This document shows positions 16,194 through 23,847 of a stretch of DNA of 32,927 nt, one piece after another. Position 1 is the stretch's first letter. Every line of letters begins with the position of its first letter. A program made the position numbers and the translations under genes. This stretch comes from SFTH01 sp051878085 (GTDB taxonomy: Bacteria > Bacillota > Clostridia > Christensenellales > Aristaeellaceae), in the NCBI GenBank assembly GCA_051878085.1, contig JBJEJN010000183.1, positions 1 to 32,927 of the forward strand, written 5' to 3'. The notes under the pieces are model-generated. The model ran no database searches, was not told the DNA's origin, and was given only the letters and a program-made list of their open reading frames with translations.

Positions 16194-16227
16194 AGGGGAA
16201 CCTTCCGCATGGAAGGTTCCCCTTTTT
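16194..16227 (+). terminator. GGGGAACC-type palindrome (copy 3) with T-run
   Basis: Perfect 13-bp stem AGGGGAACCTTCC with GGAAGGTTCCCCT around GCAT, followed by TTTT. It is a textbook plus-strand terminator, yet it is 240 bases past the last plus-strand gene, beyond the structured element. Confidence 0.8.
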
Positions 16228-16278
16228 GATGCGCCTGCATCCCCATTCCCGGCGGGCAGGGCTTTCACCCGCGCCCGG

Positions 16279-16587
16279 TCAGAGGATGAACAGCTCCAGC
16301 ACGTACACAGTGGCGCAGCAGGCGATGGCGACCTTGAACAGGCTCGCGCCCCGCCAGGCCAGCGCCATGCCCACGATCAGCGCCGCAAGGCCCGACCACT
16401 GGCTCCCGGTGGCCTCCATGATGGACGGGAAGGTCATCACCGACAGCGTGACGTAGGGCACATAATAGAGGAAGGAACGGATGTAGACGTTCTTGATCTC
16501 ACGTCTCACCAGCGTCAGCGGCAGCACGCGGATCAGATAGGTGACGATGGCCATCACCGCGATGTAGACATAGATGTTATTCCGCAT
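16279..16587 (-). CDS. azlD: AzlD-type branched-chain amino-acid exporter small subunit
   Basis: A 102-residue protein with four hydrophobic helices and the AzlD hallmark TYLIRVLPLTLVRREI near residues 16-31. AzlD pairs with AzlC to form a two-subunit exporter of branched-chain amino acids or analogues. The start overlaps the azlC end by 11 bases, so translation is coupled. Last gene of a MATE-azlC-azlD operon. Substrate preference is inferred from the family only. Confidence 0.92.
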   Translation of the reverse strand: MRNNIYVYIAVMAIVTYLIRVLPLTLVRREIKNVYIRSFLYYVPYVTLSVMTFPSIMEATGSQWSGLAALIVGMALAWRGASLFKVAIACCATVYVLELFIL

Positions 16588-17299
16588 CCTTCTTCACCTC
16601 CCGAATGGGGAACAGCAGCGCGGCGGCTGCGGAGATGGCGACGGTCAGGATGATCGTCTTGACGCCGGAGGAGATGCCGTCAAATACCGGGATCCGGTTG
16701 AAGGCGAAGCTGAGGGCCATGGAGACGAGCACCAGGCCGCCGATCACCTTCGAGGTCTTGGACGGCGGCACGAAGATAGCGATGAACATGCCGTACAGGC
16801 CCACCGAAAGCGCGCTGACCAGGCTTGCGGGCAGGATGTTGCCCACGATCACGCCCAGGCAGGTGCCGACGGCCCAGCCCGGACAGGCCAGCGAGATCGC
16901 GCCGTAGGTATAGAAGGGATTGAGGTATCCGGGCGCGGAGATGGACACGCCGAACACCTCGTCGGTGACGTACCAGCCGATGAGCATGCGGTGCCCGACG
17001 CCGGTCTTCGGCGAGAGCTTCTGGCTCAGCGAGAAGGACATCAGCAGGTAGCGGGCGTTGGCCACCAGCTCCATGATGGCCACCTCCAGATAGCTGGCCC
17101 CCGCGCCGATGAGCGTGAAGCCCACGAATTCGCCCGCAGAGGCGTTGATGAGGAAGCTGGTCAGCGTGGCCTGAAAGGCCGTAAGCCCCGCGTTCTTTGC
17201 GGCGATGCCCAGCGTGAAGGCCACCGCCAGATAGCCCAGGCCGATGGGCACGCCCGCCTTCAGCCCGCGCGCATACCATTGTCTGTTGGAAAGCTCCAT
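16577..17299 (-). CDS. azlC: AzlC-type branched-chain amino-acid exporter large subunit
   Basis: A 240-residue membrane protein with the AzlC opening GLKAGVPIGLGYLAVAFTLG and the conserved INASAGEF and ELVANARYLLMS segments. It is the large partner of AzlD. The frame opens at 17323 with GTG, but GGAGGGG is 9 bases before the ATG at 17299, which I use. The upstream MATE gene ends 36 bases before, with no terminator between. The pairing of a branched-chain amino-acid exporter with a MATE exporter under one promoter suggests a shared export or detoxification response, which is inference. Confidence 0.93.
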   Translation of the reverse strand: MELSNRQWYARGLKAGVPIGLGYLAVAFTLGIAAKNAGLTAFQATLTSFLINASAGEFVGFTLIGAGASYLEVAIMELVANARYLLMSFSLSQKLSPKTGVGHRMLIGWYVTDEVFGVSISAPGYLNPFYTYGAISLACPGWAVGTCLGVIVGNILPASLVSALSVGLYGMFIAIFVPPSKTSKVIGGLVLVSMALSFAFNRIPVFDGISSGVKTIILTVAISAAAALLFPIREVKKDAE

Positions 17300-17335
17300 A
17301 GGAATCCGCCCCTCCGAATTCACTTGTTTCTTCTG

Positions 17336-18748
17336 TTACGCAGCCTGTGGCGCGGGCACTTCGCCCACGTGGCTGATGACGTTTTTGTACAGCCGCCGGT
17401 ACAGCGTGCAGCTGACGATCAGCGAGGCCACCTCGGCAATCGGGAAGGAGATCCACACCAGATTGTCGTTGCCCACCGCCATGCCGATCTTCGCCAGCAC
17501 GAAGGCTGCGGGCAGCAGGATTACCAGCTGGCGGCAGATGGAGGTGATCATGGCGTAGGTGCCCTTGCCCAGCGCCTGGAACACCGCGTTGAAGGAGATG
17601 CTGACCGCCGCCATGACGAAGTGGGTGCAGATGATCCGCAGCGCCGGAATGCCGATGCGCATCATGGTCGCCATCTCCTCGTCGGTGGCGTTCTGGATGA
17701 AGATTTTCAGCAGCGGCCCCGGGATCAGCAGGAAGGCCAGCATGCCCAGGGTCATCAGCCCCGCCGCGATGCTCACGGCGATCTTGATGGTCTGCATCAT
17801 GCGCTCGCGCTTCTGCGCGCCGTAGTTGTAGGCGATGATGGGCACCACACCGTTGTTCAGGCCGAAGATGGGCATGAAGATCAGGCTGTTGAGCTTGAAG
17901 TAGCTGCCGAACACGTTCTGGGCGTAGAGCGCGCCGGTGGTGAAGTTGTACAGGATGATGTTGTACAGGTAGGTCATCACCGAGCCCACCGCCACCATGA
18001 TGATGCTGGGCACGCCGATGGCCGAGATGCCACGGATGATCTCGCCCTCCGGACGGAAGCCCCTGAACGACAGCTTCAGCTCGTGGTTCTTCTTGACATT
18101 GAAGCCGATGGCGATGCAGCAGGCCACGATCTGGCCCAGCACCGTCGCCGCCGCCGCGCCCGCAACGCCCATGTCCAGCACGAAGATGCAGATGGGGTCG
18201 AAGATGATGTTGACGATCGCGCCGATTCCCTGGGAGATCATCGTGTAGATGGTCTTGCCCGTGGAGGTCAAAAGTCTCTCAAACATCACCTCGCCGAAGA
18301 TGCCGAAGGACAGGCCGCACACGATCAGCAGGTACTGCTGGCCGTACGCCACCACGGTTTCGTTGGTGGTCTGCATGGCAAAGAAGGTGCGCGCGCCGAA
18401 GATGGCGAACAGCAGGAAGATCACATAGCAGCACAGCGCCAGAAACACGCCGTTGCGCGCCACGCGGTTGGCACGGTCGGGATCCTTCGCGCCCAGCGCA
18501 CGGGACACCAGCGCGTTCACGCCCACCGCAGTACCCGTGGCAAAGCCGATCATCAGGTTCTGCGCCGGGAAGGCCAGGTTCACCGCGTTGAAGGCCTCCA
18601 GGCTGATCCGGCTGACGAACATGCTGTCCACGATGTTGTACAGCGCCTGCACCAGCATCGATATGATGATGGGCAGCGACATCGTGACCACCAGCTTGCC
18701 CACGGGCATCACGCCCATCTTGTTCTCCGCAATTCTGTTGTCTTGCAT
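17336..18748 (-). CDS. MATE family efflux transporter
   Basis: A 470-residue MATE exporter of the DinF/MepA-like branch, with about 12 helices in two repeats; the opening PIIISMLVQALYNIVDSMFV is at about residues 26-45 and the second repeat begins near IGVPSIIM. It is unlike the other MATE gene at 5207 and not a local duplicate. The frame opens at a TTG at 18766, but CAGGAG is 6 bases before the ATG at 18748. First gene of the operon with azlC and azlD. A perfect 18-bp palindrome sits between its -35 and -10, so repression by an unlinked regulator is likely. Substrate unknown. Confidence 0.93.
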   Translation of the reverse strand: MQDNRIAENKMGVMPVGKLVVTMSLPIIISMLVQALYNIVDSMFVSRISLEAFNAVNLAFPAQNLMIGFATGTAVGVNALVSRALGAKDPDRANRVARNGVFLALCCYVIFLLFAIFGARTFFAMQTTNETVVAYGQQYLLIVCGLSFGIFGEVMFERLLTSTGKTIYTMISQGIGAIVNIIFDPICIFVLDMGVAGAAAATVLGQIVACCIAIGFNVKKNHELKLSFRGFRPEGEIIRGISAIGVPSIIMVAVGSVMTYLYNIILYNFTTGALYAQNVFGSYFKLNSLIFMPIFGLNNGVVPIIAYNYGAQKRERMMQTIKIAVSIAAGLMTLGMLAFLLIPGPLLKIFIQNATDEEMATMMRIGIPALRIICTHFVMAAVSISFNAVFQALGKGTYAMITSICRQLVILLPAAFVLAKIGMAVGNDNLVWISFPIAEVASLIVSCTLYRRLYKNVISHVGEVPAPQAA

Positions 18749-18804
18749 AGGTTTCTCCTGCGACAATATTTCTCTGGCAAATGATTGACAGGCTAACCTT
18801 TCTT

Positions 18805-18833
18805 ATTCTATTGATGTAATATTACTATTACAA
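18805..18833 (-). promoter_or_regulatory. Promoter with embedded operator for MATE-azlCD
   Basis: On the minus strand: TTGTAA (18833-18828), a 17-bp spacer and TAGAAT (18810-18805). The perfect inverted repeat TGTAATA-TTAC-TATTACA occupies 18815-18832, covering most of the spacer and overlapping -35. This arrangement suits a dimeric repressor, for example MarR-type. No regulator gene adjoins it. Confidence 0.65.
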
Positions 18834-18938
18834 GGAACGTTCTGTTAGGGTTTGAAAAAGGAAGAATCCAGCCGCTGCGGCAAGTTTTGCCCGGTTCCGG
18901 TATAGGATGTACCATTGGCGCGATGGGAGGTTGTCTGC

Positions 18939-19499
18939 ATGGGAACGCTGGAGCTTTATCTGCTATCGCTGGGCGTGGCGATGGACGCATTCGCGGCCTC
19001 GGTGTGCAAGGGACTGGCCGCACGGCGCATCTCCCCGGGGCGGATGCTGGCCTGCGGACTCTGGTTCGGCGCGTTTCAGGCGCTGATGCCGCTGCTGGGC
19101 TACCTGCTGGGCGTGCGCTTTCAGGTCGCCATCGCCCGGATCGACCACTGGATCGCCTTCGTGCTGCTGGGCTGCATCGGCATGAACATGCTGCGCGAGG
19201 CGCTGGGCGGCGACGTGGCTGTGCTGGACGCGGACTTCGGCGTGAGATCCATGCTGCCGCTGGCGGTGGCCACCAGCATCGACGCGCTGGCGCTGGGCGT
19301 GACCTTCGCCTGTCTGGATGTGGCCATCGTACCGGCCTGTCTGGTCATTGGAGGCGTGACCTTCCTCGCCTCGGCGCTGGGCGCGGCCCTGGGCGGGGTC
19401 TTCGGCGCGAGGTGGAAGAACCGTGCGGAGGCTGCCGGGGGCGCAATTCTGATCCTGATCGGCCTGAAAATCCTGATCGAGCACCTGATTCGGGGGTGA
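18939..19499 (+). CDS. mntP: MntP-family manganese efflux pump
   Basis: A 186-residue membrane protein with six helices in two related halves, each with the conserved Asp: GVAMDAFAAS (about 13-22) and ATSIDALALG (about 116-125). These are the MntP signatures; the family exports Mn2+ to prevent toxicity. GGGAGG is 8 bases before the ATG at 18939. An upstream in-frame TTG at 18915 has no such site. I saw no yybP-ykoY manganese riboswitch in the 100 bases upstream, so the expected Mn control is not evident. Transcribed divergently from the MATE operon and followed after 27 bases by the asnS promoter. Confidence 0.92.
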   Translation: MGTLELYLLSLGVAMDAFAASVCKGLAARRISPGRMLACGLWFGAFQALMPLLGYLLGVRFQVAIARIDHWIAFVLLGCIGMNMLREALGGDVAVLDADFGVRSMLPLAVATSIDALALGVTFACLDVAIVPACLVIGGVTFLASALGAALGGVFGARWKNRAEAAGGAILILIGLKILIEHLIRG

Positions 19500-19526
19500 A
19501 ATGCCGGGTATTTTTCATTCTTCTGC

Positions 19527-19555
19527 TTTACTTTGTCCCGGCAAAGGGCTATAAT
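19527..19555 (+). promoter_or_regulatory. Sigma-A promoter of asnS
   Basis: TTTACT (19527-19532), a 17-bp spacer and a consensus TATAAT (19550-19555). The predicted leader is only about 28 bases, so no T-box is present ahead of this aminoacyl-tRNA synthetase. Confidence 0.7.
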
Positions 19556-19589
19556 AGGGAGCATGATACCGCGAAATGAGGGATGTAAC

Positions 19590-20987
19590 ATGAAACACTA
19601 TCTGGTACGTGAGCTCTACACCAGCATGCCGCAGCAGGATGTTCCGGAGGTAAAGGTCAACGGCTGGGTGCGCACCATGCGCGAGTCCAAGGCCTTCGCC
19701 TTCGTCGAGCTGAACGACGGCACCTACTTCCGCAACCTTCAGATCATTCTGGAGGAGTCCAAGCTGTCCAACTATGCCGAGGCGACCCGTGCCATCGGCG
19801 TGGGTGCGGCCATCGAGGTGACGGGCACGCTGGTGCTCACGCCGGACATGAAGCAGCCCTTTGAGCTGAAGGCCGACAGCGTAACCATCGTCGGCGAGAG
19901 CCCGTCGGACTATCCGCTGCAGAAGAAGCGTCACACGCTGGAGTACCTGCGCACGATTCAGCACCTGCGTCCCCGCGCGAACCTGTTCCAGTGCGCGTTC
20001 CGGGTGCGTTCGGTGGCGGCGCAGGCCATCCACCGCTTCTTCCACGACATGGGCTATCTCTACGTGCACACCCCGCTGATCACCGGCAGCGACTGCGAGG
20101 GCGCGGGCGAGATGTTCCGCGTGACCACGCTGGACGCCGACGCGCAGCCCCTGACCGAGGACGGCAAGGTGGACTTCTCCAAGGACTTCTTTGGCAAGCC
20201 GGTGTCGCTGACCGTGTCGGGTCAGCTCAACGCCGAGATCTTCGCCATGGCGTTCCGCAACGTGTACACCTTCGGCCCGACCTTCCGCGCCGAGGCCAGC
20301 TACACGCCCCGCCACGCCGCCGAGTTCTGGATGATCGAGCCGGAGATCGCCTTCGCGACGCTGAAGGAGGACATGGATCTGCAGGAGGACATGGTGAAGT
20401 ACATCATCTCCGCCGTGCTGGAGGAGTGCCCCGAGGAGATGGCCTTCCTGAACAGCTTCGTGGACAAGGGCCTCATCGACCGCCTGAAGTTCGTGCGCGA
20501 CAGCGAGTTCGTGCGCTGCACCTACACCGACGCGATCAGGATTCTGGAGACCTGCGGCGAGAAGTTCGAGTACCCGATCTACTGGGGCAGCGACCTGCAG
20601 ACCGAGCACGAGCGCTATCTGACCGAGAAGCACTTCGGCAAGCCCGTGTTCGTCACCGACTGGCCCAAGGACATCAAGGCCTTCTACATGCGCATGAACG
20701 AGGACGGCAAGACCGTGGCTGCGGCCGACCTGCTGGTGCCCGCCGTGGGCGAGCTGTGCGGCGGCTCCCAGCGCGAGGAGCGCTACGACGTGCTCAAGGC
20801 GCGCATCGAGGAGCTGGGCATGAACCCCGAGGATTACTGGTGGTATCTGGAGCTGCGCAAGTACGGCACCGCCGAGCACGCGGGCTTCGGCATGGGCTTC
20901 GAGCGCATGATTATGTACCTCACCGGCATCGCCAACATCCGCGACGTGCTGCCCTTCCCCCGCACCACCGGCAACGCCGACTTCTGA
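19590..20987 (+). CDS. asnS: Asparaginyl-tRNA synthetase
   Basis: A 465-residue class II synthetase charging tRNA-Asn. The N-terminal OB-fold anticodon-binding domain covers about 20-105 (VNGWVRTMRESKAFAFVEL). The catalytic domain has the AsnS-typical GSDCEGAGEMF (166-176), motif 2 FRAEASYTPRHAAEFWM (near 231-247) and motif 3 GFGMGFERM with RDVLPFPR near the C-terminus. These separate it from AspRS. The frame opens at 19533, but GAGGG is about 7 bases before the ATG at 19590, downstream of the promoter. Having AsnS means that tRNA-Asn need not depend on the amidotransferase route. Length is normal. Confidence 0.97.
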   Translation: MKHYLVRELYTSMPQQDVPEVKVNGWVRTMRESKAFAFVELNDGTYFRNLQIILEESKLSNYAEATRAIGVGAAIEVTGTLVLTPDMKQPFELKADSVTIVGESPSDYPLQKKRHTLEYLRTIQHLRPRANLFQCAFRVRSVAAQAIHRFFHDMGYLYVHTPLITGSDCEGAGEMFRVTTLDADAQPLTEDGKVDFSKDFFGKPVSLTVSGQLNAEIFAMAFRNVYTFGPTFRAEASYTPRHAAEFWMIEPEIAFATLKEDMDLQEDMVKYIISAVLEECPEEMAFLNSFVDKGLIDRLKFVRDSEFVRCTYTDAIRILETCGEKFEYPIYWGSDLQTEHERYLTEKHFGKPVFVTDWPKDIKAFYMRMNEDGKTVAAADLLVPAVGELCGGSQREERYDVLKARIEELGMNPEDYWWYLELRKYGTAEHAGFGMGFERMIMYLTGIANIRDVLPFPRTTGNADF

Positions 20988-21014
20988 TGTCGGCTGCGTG
21001 ACGGCAGGGCCGCC

Positions 21015-21243
21015 CCGCAGCTACGCGCCTGCGGTACAGTGGTGTCCTCGGCGCTAGTCGCGCCGCTGGCGCTCCCTCCGTGGGTGGCGAGCCGCCACGG
21101 GCACATGGCTGTCGCCGTGTAATTCACCAAGCCTCTGTCCCCATAGATTCAAGGGACAGAGACTTTTCGTCTCTTTTCTATTCATCTGTACGTTTATGCA
21201 CGAAATCCGCCTCGGCAAGAATGAGGCGGATTTCTTACGTCTC
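21015..21243. repeat. Multi-hairpin repeat element, copy D
   Basis: Fourth copy of the element seen at 7794-8410, again between convergent genes (asnS and the Cys-rich gene). Parts: CCGCAG with CTGCGG (21015-21034); CGGCGC with GCGCCG (near 21049-21065); GTGGCG-AGC-CGCCAC (21084-21098, compare GCGGCG-AGC-CGCCGC in copy A); hairpin 1 with GCCTCTGTCCC and GGGACAGAGAC (21131-21141, 21153-21163, one mismatch) around CATAGATTCAA; and hairpin 2 with AAATCCGCCTC and GAGGCGGATTT (21203-21213, 21223-21233) around GGCAAGAAT. CACG and CTTACG flanks are kept. Confidence 0.8.
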
Positions 21244-21501
21244 CCTGGAGTTTGTGATGTCCGGGAGGATATGCAGTTGCAGAGGCTGATCCAGTCCGGG
21301 CCGGGCGATGGGTTCGCGCATTTCAAAGGACTCGCAGCAGCGGTCCGGGCGGGTGGTTCTGCGCCGTTCACGGTAACAATGGCCGCAGTCGCACGCCATC
21401 AGCTTTCCCTCCTGATATTTGGGCATGAAGTAGTGCTGGTAGAAGTGCGTACAGTTTGCGCACCGCCTGGGATCATCCTTTTGCGCCTTTTTCAGCTTCA
21501 T
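21235..21501 (-). CDS. Small Cys-rich protein, probable zinc-ribbon, function unknown
   Basis: An 88-residue soluble protein with C-x2-C (CANC), then THFYQHY, then C-x-C-x2-C (CDCGHC) and a final CCESFE. This arrangement would suit a zinc ribbon. I recall similar small proteins in Clostridia but no assigned function. I use the ATG at 21501, which has CGGAG 11 bases upstream; an earlier in-frame ATG at 21555 abuts the -10 box and would leave no leader. It is divergent from two Xre-type regulator genes and shares their palindromic control region, so it may be their target or partner. Confidence 0.65.
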   Translation of the reverse strand: MKLKKAQKDDPRRCANCTHFYQHYFMPKYQEGKLMACDCGHCYRERRRTTRPDRCCESFEMREPIARPGLDQPLQLHILPDITNSRET

Positions 21502-21555
21502 AATTGTATATACTCCGTTCGATTTACAACCAATTCGGTTGTTTTCCTCTTCCAT

Positions 21556-21586
21556 ATTATACCCTACAATTTGACTTAAGTCAAAT
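21556..21586 (-). promoter_or_regulatory. Divergent control region: promoter plus 18-bp palindrome
   Basis: On the minus strand TTGACT (21584-21579), a 17-bp spacer and TATAAT (21561-21556) drive the Cys-rich gene. The perfect palindrome ATTTGACTTAAGTCAAAT (21569-21586) covers the -35. It lies 20 bases before the first regulator start at 21606. Autoregulation by the Xre proteins is the simplest reading. Confidence 0.75.
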
Positions 21587-21605
21587 CAATCGTGGAGGAT
21601 ATCCT

Positions 21606-21812
21606 ATGGAATTTGGAAAGCGTCTGCGAGAGACGCGCATCCTGCGGAAAAAGACGCAGCAGGAGATGGCGGATTTGATCGGCGTGGCGCTGCAATCCTA
21701 CCAACGTTATGAACAGGGCGACCGTGAACCTTCGCTTTCTATGCTTATCACTCTCGCCGATGTGTTGGAGGTTTCCGCCGACGAGCTGCTGGGCCGCACG
21801 GACTCCAAATAA
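21606..21812 (+). CDS. Xre-family helix-turn-helix regulator (first of tandem pair)
   Basis: A 68-residue single-domain DNA-binding protein. The Xre/Cro fold is clear: FGKRLRETR, the turn region QQEMADLIGVALQSYQRYEQG (residues about 18-38, the recognition helix in the second half) and the closing LITLADVLEVSADELLGR. There is no extra ligand-binding or catalytic domain. TGGAGG sits 7 bases before the ATG. The next gene is a close paralogue 14 bases on, so this looks like an internal duplication. Divergent from the Cys-rich gene across an 18-bp palindrome that it probably binds. Confidence 0.9.
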   Translation: MEFGKRLRETRILRKKTQQEMADLIGVALQSYQRYEQGDREPSLSMLITLADVLEVSADELLGRTDSK

Positions 21813-21826
21813 TCGGAGGTTGACAC

Positions 21827-22045
21827 ATGTCCTTTGGAAAGCGCCTGCGGGAAATTCGCATGGAGCGCAGGCTGACGCAGATGCAGGTTGCCGATTCCAT
21901 CCATGTGGCATTGCGCACCTATCAATGCTATGAGCAGGGAAAGCGCGAACCCTCCTTCGCAACCTTAATCGCCCTCGCCGATGTGCTGGAGGTTTCCACC
22001 GACGATCTTTTGGGCCGCAGTGGGCGTTCCGACGAAAAAACGTAA
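21827..22045 (+). CDS. Xre-family helix-turn-helix regulator (second of tandem pair)
   Basis: A 72-residue paralogue of the preceding gene, aligning along its whole length (FGKRLRE-R, LTQMQVADSIHVALRTYQCY, ADVLEVSTDDLLGR). The recognition helix differs (HVALRTYQCYEQ versus GVALQSYQRYEQ), so the two may have diverged in target or may form heterodimers. GGAGG is 7 bases before the ATG. Co-transcribed with the first regulator. No toxin gene follows; the next gene has its own promoter. Confidence 0.9.
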   Translation: MSFGKRLREIRMERRLTQMQVADSIHVALRTYQCYEQGKREPSFATLIALADVLEVSTDDLLGRSGRSDEKT

Positions 22046-22086
22046 AATATCGGAAATATTTCTTCTTTTTCGGTGAAATTGGCAAC

Positions 22087-22115
22087 TTGACGAATTGCTA
22101 AGGAAATGTTACACT
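22087..22115 (+). promoter_or_regulatory. Sigma-A promoter of the isomerase-like gene
   Basis: TTGACG (22087-22092), a 17-bp spacer and TACACT (22110-22115), about 62 bases before the start at 22178. A TATACT at 22122 is an alternative -10. Confidence 0.65.
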
Positions 22116-22177
22116 ATATCTGTATACTGTGGATTCAGGCAAGACAAAATTCACAATATTGATTGGAGGTAATTCCT

Positions 22178-23665
22178 ATGAACAACATTCCGCAGGTCAA
22201 GATGGGCATTATTGCAGTCAGCCGCGACTGCTTCCCGATCACTCTGTCCGAAACCCGCCGCAAGGCTGTCGTCGCAGCGCTGAAGAACCGTGGCTATGAC
22301 ATCTACGAGTGCCCCGTCATCATCGAGGGCGGCATCGACGCAAACGTCATGGAAGCCTACGAGGACCTGAAGAAGTCCGGCATCAACGCGCTGACCGTCT
22401 TCCTCGGCAACTTCGGCCCCGAGGGTCCGGAAACCGCCATTGCAAAACTGTTCGACGGCCCCACCATGTTCATCGCTGCCGCTGAGGAGAACATCGGCGT
22501 TCTGTCCAGCGACCGCGGCGACGCATTCTGCGGCATGCTGAACGCATCTTACAACCTGCAGCTCAGCGGCATCAAGGCTTACATTCCGGAGTATCCCGTC
22601 GGCACCGCCGAGGAGTGCGCCGACATGATCGAGGAGTTCACGCCCATCGCCCGCACCCTGCTGGGCCTGCGCGACCTGAAGATCATCACCTTCGGCCCCC
22701 GTCCCTTCGACTTCCTCGCCTGCAACGCCCCCATCGCCCCCCTGTTCAAGCTGGGCATCAACGTTCAGGAGAACTCCGAGCTGGACCTGCTGAAGGCCTA
22801 CAAGGAGCATGCAAACGATCCCCGCATCCCCGCGAAGATCGCCGAGATGGAAGCCGAACTGGGCGAAGGCAACAAGATGCCCGGTATTCTGCCCCGCCTG
22901 GCACAGTATGAACTGACCCTGCTCGACTGGATCGAGAACAACAAGGGCGCCGCCAAGTACGTGGTCATGGCCAACAAGTGCTGGCCGGCGTTCCAGACCG
23001 AGTTCGGCTTCGTGCCCTGCTACGTCAACTCCCGCCTGACCGCAATGGGCTACTGCGTGGCCTGCGAGGTGGACATCTACGGCGCGCTGTCCGAGTACAT
23101 CGGCACCTGCGTCTCCGGTGAGCCTGTCACCCTGCTGGACATCAACAACTCCGTCCCGGCTGACATGTTCAACGAGTCCATCGCCAGCAAGTACGGCTAT
23201 CGCCACAACGAGACCTTCATGGGCTTCCACTGCGGCAACACCCCCATGTGCCGTCTGACCAAGGGCACCATGAAGTATCAGCTGATCATGAAGCGCGGCC
23301 TTGAGCCCGACTGCGAGCCCAACATCACCCGCGGCACCCTCGAGGGCGACATCATCCCCGGCGACATCACCTTCTATCGCCTCCAGGCCAACAAGGACAG
23401 CGTGCTCCAGGCCTACGTGGCGGAGGGCGAGGTTCTGCCCGTGGCAACCCAGTCCTTCGGCGGCATCGGCGTATTCGCCATCCCGGAGATGAACCGCTTC
23501 TATCGCCACGTCCTGATCGCAGACGGCTATCCGCACCACGGCGCGGTCGCCTTCGGCAAGCAGGGCAAGGCCATCTGGGCGGTCATGAAGATGCTGGGCG
23601 TGGAGAACGTGAAGTTCAACCAGCCCAAGGGCATGCTCTACAAGACCGAGAATCCCTACGCATAA
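22178..23665 (+). CDS. L-fucose/L-arabinose isomerase family protein
   Basis: A 495-residue protein of the FucI/AraA superfamily, whose members interconvert aldoses and ketoses with a divalent metal. The metal ligands seem present by motif: E297 in ACEVDIYGAL, D321 in LLDINN, and a His in YPHHGAVAFG (453-454). It is shorter than true FucI (about 590 residues) and belongs to the smaller, poorly characterised branch, so the sugar is uncertain. GGAGG is 7 bases before the ATG at 22178; a TTG at 22163 overlaps that ribosome site. It has its own promoter and terminator and no sugar transporter or kinase next to it. Confidence 0.88.
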   Translation: MNNIPQVKMGIIAVSRDCFPITLSETRRKAVVAALKNRGYDIYECPVIIEGGIDANVMEAYEDLKKSGINALTVFLGNFGPEGPETAIAKLFDGPTMFIAAAEENIGVLSSDRGDAFCGMLNASYNLQLSGIKAYIPEYPVGTAEECADMIEEFTPIARTLLGLRDLKIITFGPRPFDFLACNAPIAPLFKLGINVQENSELDLLKAYKEHANDPRIPAKIAEMEAELGEGNKMPGILPRLAQYELTLLDWIENNKGAAKYVVMANKCWPAFQTEFGFVPCYVNSRLTAMGYCVACEVDIYGALSEYIGTCVSGEPVTLLDINNSVPADMFNESIASKYGYRHNETFMGFHCGNTPMCRLTKGTMKYQLIMKRGLEPDCEPNITRGTLEGDIIPGDITFYRLQANKDSVLQAYVAEGEVLPVATQSFGGIGVFAIPEMNRFYRHVLIADGYPHHGAVAFGKQGKAIWAVMKMLGVENVKFNQPKGMLYKTENPYA

Positions 23666-23686
23666 GGCACAAACCGACTGATCTCC

Positions 23687-23720
23687 GTCCCCGCATTCTT
23701 TGCGAATGCGGGGACTTTTC
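23687..23720 (+). terminator. Rho-independent terminator after the isomerase-like gene
   Basis: Perfect 12-bp stem GTCCCCGCATTC with GAATGCGGGGAC around TTTGC, followed by TTTTC. Confidence 0.92.
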
Positions 23721-23847
23721 CATGTGCGGGGCTGTCGAAGCAGCGCACAATTTGTTCTTCCATTTTAACATGATTTCAATGGATTCCCTCCGTCACATGG
23801 GGTAAAATGGAAGCTGGAATCTGTAACTTACGGAGGTTGACGGAGGC

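Noticed and set aside
18841..18938. yybP-ykoY manganese riboswitch ahead of mntP
   Set aside because: No matching conserved loops and too little leader length.
21606..22045. Toxin-antitoxin module
   Set aside because: Both tandem genes are Xre-type DNA-binding proteins and the divergent gene resembles a zinc ribbon; no recognisable toxin domain.
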